A DNA stretch of 64,000 nt, taken from Chrysomallon squamiferum (Eukaryota > Mollusca > Gastropoda > Neomphalida > Peltospiridae). Position numbers and translations under genes: made by a program. The notes beneath the pieces were generated by a model. That model had not been told where the DNA came from and did not search any database. It saw only the letters and a list, made by a program, of their open reading frames with translations. This document shows positions 58,003 through 64,000 of the stretch, in pieces; positions within the stretch are counted from its first letter, which is position 1; each line of letters begins with the position of its first letter. The stretch is taken from NCBI GenBank assembly GCA_012295275.1, contig CM022665.1, positions 31,180,957-31,244,956 of the forward strand, given 5' to 3'.

Positions 58003-58140
58003 AGCAGAATTTGTGTCAGACACAAACTTCAACTGGAGGACAGAATCTCTGCTAGCAAGCCTGACAATTCCACTACAAGTGATCAATTATGAAGAGCTTC
58101 TGGCCCTGAAGGCAGTCGATCGATACAGAGAACACTACAG
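58003..58140 (+). CDS. Unrecognised coding-exon-like block
   Basis: An acceptor (GTTGTGGCAG) precedes 58003 and a donor (CTACAG then GTACAC) follows 58140. The 138 nt are a multiple of three and open in one plus frame (surrounding open stretch about 57951-58171). They encode AEFVSDTNFNWRTESLLASL, then TIPLQVINYEELLALKAVDR and YREHY. GC content is far above the flanks, and all minus frames contain stops. The amino-acid mix looks like a real soluble protein, but I do not recognise the family. It could be an exon of a neighbouring plus-strand gene or a fragment of a dead gene. Confidence 0.35.
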
Positions 58141-58399
58141 GTACACAGAACACTCCTTCAAGCTTCACATTTAATCACTTCCTACAATCAATTTCCAGGA
58201 ATCAAAATAAACAAGACAGAAAACAAAAAAGCACTAAAAAATAACACAAAGAGTCCAAAACAATACCTTTAGCAATTGGCACAAATCAAAATGTTGTCTA
58301 CAGAAGCCTGAATTACTGTGTGTATATGTCGCAGTTTCGAAAAGAGTACTGCATTCTTGTTAGGTGTCATGATGTTACAGAATAAAGAAATCAATACAT

Positions 58400-60244
58400 C
58401 TAGATGATGTGTCAAATGGATCAGGATGGCAGACATTTAATAAAAGATTTTTAATAGTGGTTCTGCCATTGAAATAATTTCAGTATGTGATTGAATAAAA
58501 ACAATTGGTCATCATATGAAATGTCATTAATTTGTAAATCTTTACACCTTAGGACAGAAAAATTCTGATGATGATTAAAAATACAGAAGTGTATGGAAAT
58601 GTTTTGGTATATTCCAGCTGTATCTTTCTTTATCTTTGTTTTATGTAAAATAAAAAAAATATTGTACACAATTATGAGTAAAGTGTACATCAGATATGTT
58701 TCTAAATACTTATGTATTCTTACTATAATAATAATAATCATAATCGTTATCATCATGATCACCATCATACACAAACAATAATACATTTTTAATCCATTAA
58801 AATGATAATTAGTTTAACATGGAAATGTATTAGTTTGTTTCTACATTCTGATATAATGGGTTTATGTGTAGTTACCATAACTAAATAATAATAATATACA
58901 CAATACACTCACTTATTAAATTTATCTTAAAGATGTAAACAATTTAACCTGGAATGGTGTCAGTCTGATTTTAAATTCAGGGTTTAAGTGCATTGAGTCA
59001 AAATAAATTAAATATCCTGAGTGACATTTAAAATAATTTTATTGACCACTGGCACAAATACATTTAACCCACATAACTGTTTTTTAAATTTAATTATCTT
59101 TACCCAAAGTTAAGGATTTAAGAAGGTTTTTCAAAAAAAATTCTGAAGGAAAAAAATGTTTTCCTTTAAACCATTTCTATTTTAAAATGAAGAATTTATT
59201 ATTCCAGTAACCACATTAAATATATACACTTTTTTTAATACACTTTCTTATTATTTCAAAAGAATGTATTATTAATGAGGTAGAACTAACAACACACAAG
59301 ACTGCAATTAACCCTGATGACAATTAACCAATATTTATATTAATTTTAAGAATACTTCTGCAATCAATGCCATCATTAGTACTAAGAAGCAAAAAGATTT
59401 TAAAAAATGGAAAATGAACATAAAAATAAGATTAAAAATTAAAATGGGGAAAAAAATTCTATCACTTGAATAAATTAGTCTGATTTGGCCATTTTCACCC
59501 AGAGTGACCTCAATGGGTGGGATAAAAGAATATGGCTTGTATGGACATTAACAGACAAATGGATAACACTTAGTAATGTTATGGCTAGTAGCTTCTCACC
59601 AAAATTCCACCAGTAGAACAGAGAATGCAATCAATATATCCATGGAAACACAGACGTCATTCGACTTACAGTAGAGAAACATCCATAAATAGAAAAGAAA
59701 TTATTTCAATACTAAACAGGTTTATGTCCCTGCAATTATGTGTAAAGCAATTACATGGTCTTTTGTTTTCTGTATGAAGCAAATCCAGTGATAATTTCCT
59801 GAAAACTGCAGAGCAGTCTATCAGCTGAAAATAAATAGTCTTGGAATGTCTAATATAAGTAATTATGTGTTATTTTAAAATGGAAAAAATAGACAAATCT
59901 GATCAAAAACTGAAGGAAAAAGAGTTCAACAATATCAAAATAATTTCCATTTTTTTCAGATTGATACTAATGCAAAGAAATACACTCTTAAATAAAACTA
60001 AATCTAACAAAATCTAAAAACAAATATATGTTCAAACATAATTATATATAATGTCTAACAAGTAACTTATATCAATATGACCAATCACACACTTACACAA
60101 ACACATAAAATTTAGATAAAAACACATACATGTACAAAGACATATAAATTTATATAAAAACACATACATATAAACATATAAATTTGTAAAAAAGCACAAA
60201 CACACATACATACATATACACACACATACATACAAATTTATAAA

Positions 60245-60297
<53 letters not shown>

Positions 60298-61925
60298 CAC
60301 ATACAAATTTATGAAAAATACATATTCATACACATACAAATACAAACCGACACACACATAAATAAACACATACACTTTCAAAACCTAGAACAGGACACAC
60401 ATACAATACAAATATTATTATTCATATACATACTATTATATATTTACAGATATATTCAAACGCACAAGTCTAGAAAAAACAACAGACATACACACACATA
60501 CATACAGACACACATAAACACACACTAAATTAATCTGTTTTTGTACACTGTTCTCTAAACTGATGTGTTTACCAAAGAGCAAATTCAATAAAATGCATTA
60601 TTTATTATTCAAAACTCCAGAGAATGTCAGATTTAGCAGAGCATAACACATAACTGTATATAATTACACTGACTACCTCACAATACCACAAATCAAGCAT
60701 AGAATTGCTGTCTGTGACAATATACTTTCAAAAACACAAATCAACAAAATCTAGTGCCAGTCATTATAATAAAATCATAAAATCAATATATAATTTTGAA
60801 TATTACTATTATTGTAATCATTGCAAGTGTGTTTCTCTTTTTTGTGTGTGTGAGTGTGTGTGTGTGTTGGATTGGAACAAAGTTTGTAGTATTTGATCAC
60901 ATGATTTCATTTCACTTGTGACTGACATTTAGACATTTAGACATATTTTGAAAAGTGAAAAAAAAATGGCACATATGTAATTGAAGAAATTTTATGTCTA
61001 AAAAGACCTATGAACTTATGTTCCAACCTAGTATGTTTGTATAGAGGTGTGCACGTATATGTTTCTGTTGAAATACACAAATACAGACATGTAAATAAAA
61101 GTAACAACTTTGTACCTAATTTGGTATAATATGAAAGGAGCCATCTAAAAATATATTATTCCTAGGACCCGTTTCTTTAGAATTACACTACACTGTTGAC
61201 AAACACACCAAAGTTCAGTGCAAATTCAAAGTCAAGAACTCACGAGATAATTAATATTAATTAATATCACAAAACTGAATATGTTTGGTAGAATATATAA
61301 AACCAAAAATAAATGAACATCCTGGAACCACTGGATGCTAAAATGGACAAACATTTTTTTATGTAATATTTTTCCTAACACACACACACATTCTTAACGC
61401 AACAATGTAAACTGATTCTGATTGTTAAGTAAATAAAACATTTTCTAGATCACAAATGAATATTACACAAACTGAGACAAATGTTAAGAACAAATTACCA
61501 TAATTCTGTAAGGATTAATAAAACTGCAAATTTAAATTGTTATTTCTGGCAAGGGTTATACAAATATAATGAAAATCAATGATTATAGATGAAGTCATTT
61601 AAGTGATACTGACATGCATAAAACTAAAATTTTATATTTCAGTTTTCTAATTTGAATTCTTAAAAAGCACGTAATGACAACCATAATTATTCAGAGAAAT
61701 AGAAAGTTTTTGTAATAAACATAAAAGTACAGTTTTAATTTACTATTTATTGTAAAGTATTTGTACAAACTATCCAATGAAAATACTGAAAAGCAAATTA
61801 CTGTAGACAGAATAAGGATAAATATGTGTTACATGAAATATTTTATTTATAATAAATATTAGGTGTTAAAAAAAATTGTCTCGTTATGTTTCCTCATTAT
61901 TTGTATTATAATGATATGAAAAAGA
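58400..61925. other. AT-rich intergenic DNA with microsatellites
   Basis: Imperfect CA/TA/CATA repeats at 60085-60535, including a perfect AT run at 60249-60292, and a TG run near 60842-60868. No genes were recognised. Confidence 0.6.
60249..60292. repeat. AT microsatellite
   Basis: About 22 perfect AT copies, able to form a cruciform. Confidence 0.95.
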
Positions 61926-61929
61926 AAAC

Positions 61930-62075
61930 TTGTTGCCTCCACAACTTGATCTTTTATATTACATTCTAACCTTCCAGGAAAGCATATACCATGGTTTTTG
62001 ATAAACTAGATGTGGAGCATTAACTGGAAGAGGAAATAACCCTAGGTGCTAAGAGTGGATCATGAAAAATAACAA
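61930..62075 (-). mobile_element. Eroded mollusc-type tRNA SINE, copy 5
   Basis: ATCTTTTATATTACATTC, AACCTTCCAGGAAAGCATAT, ACCATGGTTTTTGATAAACT, then GCATTAACTGGAAGAGGAAA. Same order and orientation as the other copies. Confidence 0.6.
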
Positions 62076-62079
62076 AATA

Positions 62080-64000
62080 GAGACAGACACTGTAAATTTT
62101 TCATTTTTACAAAATATCATTTGGTGAGGATGAATTGCATAAATATAAATTTGTTTCAGTTTTATTTGTATTATTAACTTATTCAGTGTTTTTATCTGAC
62201 TCTGAATACAGCTGCAACATTTGTTTCAGTCAACAAGAGAGAGACCTAGATATATTCCTATTGTTTTGGAGTTTTTAAAAGCAACTGACATTATACAGGG
62301 TAATTAATAAATCAATAGACAGATCCCTACAGATTATACTGAGTGCACTGAGGAAAACAGTAATTTTATTAAGTGTAACCAAAGTAACCGTGGAAGGCAT
62401 ATATTGGAATAATATGCTACCAGTTTAGTCTTTTTAGAGATTAATATATATCTGTATAATAAAATAAATAGTATTAGTTAATATTTGTTTATTCTAATTA
62501 CTATCATTTATGGTTTGAGTCTGTTTTATAAATAATTATTTTTTATAAATATTACATTTCATTATTTAAAATAGTACTATAAAGTGTAATATGAAAATAA
62601 TTATGTTTCTGTTAAATGAGCTGTATTAAGACATGCACACACAAACAAAAAAACCACATACATACATACACATATTCAGCTTATACTTCCACACACACAC
62701 ATACATTTATCACAGATTTAGTCAGTCTAGTATGTCAAAAGTTTATTTTATTTTACTGTGATAAAATACATATATAAAATACACACAAACATACACTTGC
62801 ACATAGATGGAGACTGTCACATATATGATGAAAATACTCTCTCAATAGAGCCACTATGGGACTGTGATTAGATGTCTTTGTTTATTAAGTGGTCACATTA
62901 GTGAAATGTTAGTTGTCTGCTGGCTCTAAGTAATCCCATAATCATGATATGTTCCAGTCTATTTGGAAACAAATCCCATAGTATCTAGTTTGGAAAACAG
63001 TTTAGCAGCATATGTTGATAAACAAAAGAGTTCTACAAAATTTTGATGAAGATTTTTTTTTATAATGTCACTAGCCATATTCTATCTAGTGATAAAAGAA
63101 AAATGGCAAAATCCAAAATAATTTATTAACAAATGTTTGTCTGAATTTGGTAAGTAATATGTCTTTGTTCTCCTGTTTTTGGTCACCAATTTAATTAAGC
63201 TTTAAACTTCTGCTGAAACAATGCAGACTTTCTGGCTAAAATCTTTAATTGTTCTTAGTTACTTGGACAGAAATAAAGTAATTGGATTCTGTATGGTAAT
63301 TACTAGGACAAAAATATATAAATGGCTTCAGTATGATAATCATCTGCCTCATGCTAGCTTAAAATACATATCAACTTTAGTAAATCAAATCTTTGGTTAA
63401 AAAAAGAAAAAGATAGCAGGCTGTACTTTTCATAGTTAATTTAGTCATATTAGTGTTTTCTTTAGATTGTTTCCCTTTCCAGATAATGACCCCAAAAAAT
63501 TAACAAATGATGTCCATGGTGGGTGGAAAGAAAAGGTACTTTGTTGCTAATTATTAAGAATTGCCCATAGAGTGATATCAGTCAGTTTCCTTTTATATAT
63601 CATCATACAATATATGTGTGTTTGTGTAATTGTATATATATATATATGCATGTTTTTATCTGTATATTATGTATGTATTTTTACATGTATGTCTTTGTCT
63701 TTGTATGTATACATGTATAAATATATGTGTTTGTATATGTAAGTATATATGTGTGTCTCTGGGTGTATTTGTACATGTGTATGTGTACTCTGACATATCC
63801 CAAGCATTTTGTAAATTTCATGCCAATATACTCTGTATTATAAAACTTCTCCATGCAAATTCTCTTAACTACACAAACAGATTCAAAGATATCAGTTTAA
63901 TATTTTATTTTACAACTCATAGTTAGAATAACACTGAGGCCACAAATATTAAAGATCTAAATGTTGTCACTACAGTGCAGCTGTCATCTAGCTTTCTGAA
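62080..64000. other. AT-rich intergenic DNA to window end
   Basis: TACAGGGT motif at 62294-62301; TATA/TATG/TGTG-rich DNA at 63610-63790 that explains the open frame at 63630-63926. No gene was recognised. Confidence 0.6.

Overview
This is AT-rich eukaryotic nuclear DNA, almost certainly from a mollusc. Supporting signs are multi-exon genes with GT-AG introns, abundant microsatellites (AC, AT, AAT, GATG), TTAGGG-type telomere-like DNA, and at least five eroded copies of a tRNA-derived SINE that resembles one I know from memory as widespread in molluscs. I cannot name the species. No bacterial, organellar or CRISPR features are present.

The one clear gene is synaptotagmin 1 (SYT1), on the minus strand from 34862 down to 18377. 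It has eight coding exon positions. In gene order these are the N-terminus with start codon (34621-34862), the membrane segment (31120-31301), the acidic linker and start of C2A (30334-30459), C2A (29592-29759 and 26347-26520), the start of C2B (25720-25837), a C2B polybasic exon present in two alternative versions (23374-23507 and 22638-22771), and the C2B end with the stop (18377-18562). All junctions are GT-AG and all phases agree, giving a complete 431-residue protein. The paired C2B exons are each exactly 134 nt with the same phases. Using both or neither breaks the frame, so the sequence encodes two mutually exclusive C2B isoforms.

Window start (1-3480): a satellite of about 69 bp per unit, organised in a higher-order repeat of 1732 bp. 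It is followed directly by a decayed hAT transposase end (3981-4220). From 7.3 to 10 kb there is a GC-richer SINE-like island, a possible degenerate galectin exon on the plus strand, and an abrupt strand-composition switch (A/C-rich then T/G-rich). At 12.25 kb lies an interstitial telomere-like tract. From 13.6 to 18.4 kb is SYT1 3' flank and probable 3' UTR.

Upstream of the SYT1 start codon (34.9-64 kb) there is no clear conserved protein gene. The region holds a candidate non-coding 5' exon (48523-48615), a cluster of RFX/CCAAT/CRE-like sites (43365-43401), a transposon end (39002-39189), a 20-bp degenerate satellite (51.1-51.6 kb), a GATG-rich minisatellite (43.5-43.9 kb), a long GT/CA inverted pair (35.85-36.05 kb), and one unrecognised coding-exon-like block on the plus strand (58003-58140). 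The rest is AT-rich intronic or intergenic DNA.
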